Part shown: positions 63,501 through 64,000 of the stretch, piece by piece
How positions within the stretch are numbered: position 1 is the stretch's first letter
Layout of the letters: each line of letters opens with the position of its first letter
Source: Dicaeum eximium
Taxonomy: Eukaryota; Chordata; Aves; Passeriformes; Dicaeidae
Length of the DNA stretch: 64,000 bases
Direction of reading: 5' to 3'
Assembly: GCA_013396995.1 (NCBI GenBank)
Contig: VWZP01002413.1
Location: 62,001-126,000 of the forward strand
Made by a program: the position numbers and the translations under genes
Notes under the pieces: model-generated
What the model was told of the DNA's origin: nothing
Seen by the model: the letters and a program-made list of their open reading frames with translations, nothing else
Databases searched by the model: none

Positions 63501-63951
63501 TTTATTTTTCAGATTAGTTACCTTCACTTGTCCTTCCATAAAATAACTACCTTCTCTCTACATGGCTAGAAGGTCTTAAAAACTGATCTCTTAACACCAC
63601 TTACAGTTTTCTGTTTTAAGTTCTCTCAGTGTAGTATGTTTAGTTATGTTTCATTTTAAGTCAGTCCTTTCAAATCACACTTTAGTGTTTTTCTAGCTCA
63701 GACAGATGCCTATATGACACAAACTGAACTGTTGTTTATGGAGAAAAAGTGTATCAATTTGCAGTAAGCTTTTCTGTATTTTTCTTCCACTAAGATAAGT
63801 ATAAACACAGTATCTTACCTGTAGGCTTTACTAGCTTTTACTGGGGTTGCTTCGAATCCAATTGGGCAAAAATAATGGTTTTGGCAATGGTAGATGTAGG
63901 CCATTGATTCGTCTTTCAGTCCACGTGTTAGCTTCGCTAGGGCCCCTGCAG
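57527..63951 (-). CDS. BIVM: BIVM, C-terminal part (four last exons; gene continues beyond the right edge)
   Basis: Minus-strand exons are 63819-63951, 60496-60579, 58776-58872 and 57527-57817. They encode about 200 C-terminal residues; human BIVM is about 500. Landmarks in order: GALAKLTRGLKDESMAYIYH and PIGFEATPVKASKAYR (first exon), GRVLQQEVEYWILIGEPSRK (second), WTDIVTDLNTQNPEYLDIRH and LERGLQHRKTKK (third), then [20 protein letters not shown] and a Ser/Arg-rich end finishing SGYQSYNDYDGND. Junction phases agree at all three introns. BIVM (basic immunoglobulin-like variable motif containing) is broadly conserved; its molecular role is not established. A longer open frame overlaps the last exon out of frame (57511-57825) and is not the protein. 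The next gene downstream on the same strand is ERCC5. Confidence 0.94.
61440..61560 (+). mobile_element. MIR-like SINE fragment in a BIVM intron
   Basis: The plus strand reads gatgggaaaccaagacacag, then acttacctaaagtcacactg, then gggaactgaacccaggtctc. This follows the MIR core and 3' part (gaggaaactgaggcacagag ... aacttgcccaaggtcacaca ... ggattcgaacccaggtct) in order. MIR-type elements are ancient and sparse in birds. It lies between the first two BIVM exons of the window. Confidence 0.65.
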
Positions 63952-64000
63952 CTACACAGAAAGATCAGGTTACAGGCCAGGGTGCTTTGGATCCTGTGTA

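Noticed and set aside
1..64000. CRISPR array, operon, phage or plasmid-type system
   Set aside because: The window is vertebrate: spliced genes, LINEs and CpG islands, with no spaced direct repeats or bacterial-style gene packing.

Overview
The window looks like a stretch of bird nuclear genome, probably a songbird, though the species call is an inference. It has no operons or dense coding. It has long introns, CR1 LINE fragments of the avian kind, simple repeats, and two assembly gaps (one N at 13755 and a run of N at 15225-15292). All three protein genes I can support lie on the minus strand. Reading that strand from right to left they are the 3' part of BIVM, complete ERCC5 (XPG nuclease), and a complete METTL21-family methyltransferase that best fits METTL21E. 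This matches, as I recall it, the vertebrate order BIVM-ERCC5-METTL21E (human chromosome 13q33).

Right part (55-64 kb): four BIVM exons at 57527-63951 encode the C-terminal ~200 residues; the 5' exons are outside the window. About 2.9 kb separates the BIVM stop from the ERCC5 start. That spacer holds the BIVM 3' UTR, an antisense CR1 fragment and a compact CpG island over the ERCC5 5' end. Middle (40-54.6 kb): fifteen coding exons join in phase to a 1194-residue XPG with both nuclease halves, the helix-two-turn-helix, the PCNA-binding box and a basic tail. Its splice sites are unusual: intron 13 is a textbook U12-type AT-AC intron, intron 1 has a U12-type GT donor, and intron 3 is GC-AG. The acidic spacer exon carries a three-copy protein tandem repeat.

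Left-middle (24-38.3 kb): four coding exons join in phase to a 256-residue METTL21-type enzyme. A CpG-rich block at about 38.0-38.3 kb, ending in a good splice donor, is a candidate non-coding first exon and promoter. Left part (1-24 kb): I see no convincing gene. It contains a long decayed CR1 copy (about 17.3-18.85 kb), a possible retroviral LTR with primer-binding site near 19.3 kb, a MIR-like SINE near 10.2 kb and several simple repeats.

ERCC5 is a nucleotide-excision-repair endonuclease, METTL21E a protein methyltransferase known from muscle, and BIVM a conserved protein of unknown function. They are neighbours rather than a pathway. I did not find a new multi-gene system. The points most worth checking are the minor-class introns, the XPG spacer repeat, the intact METTL21E and the close BIVM-ERCC5 arrangement.
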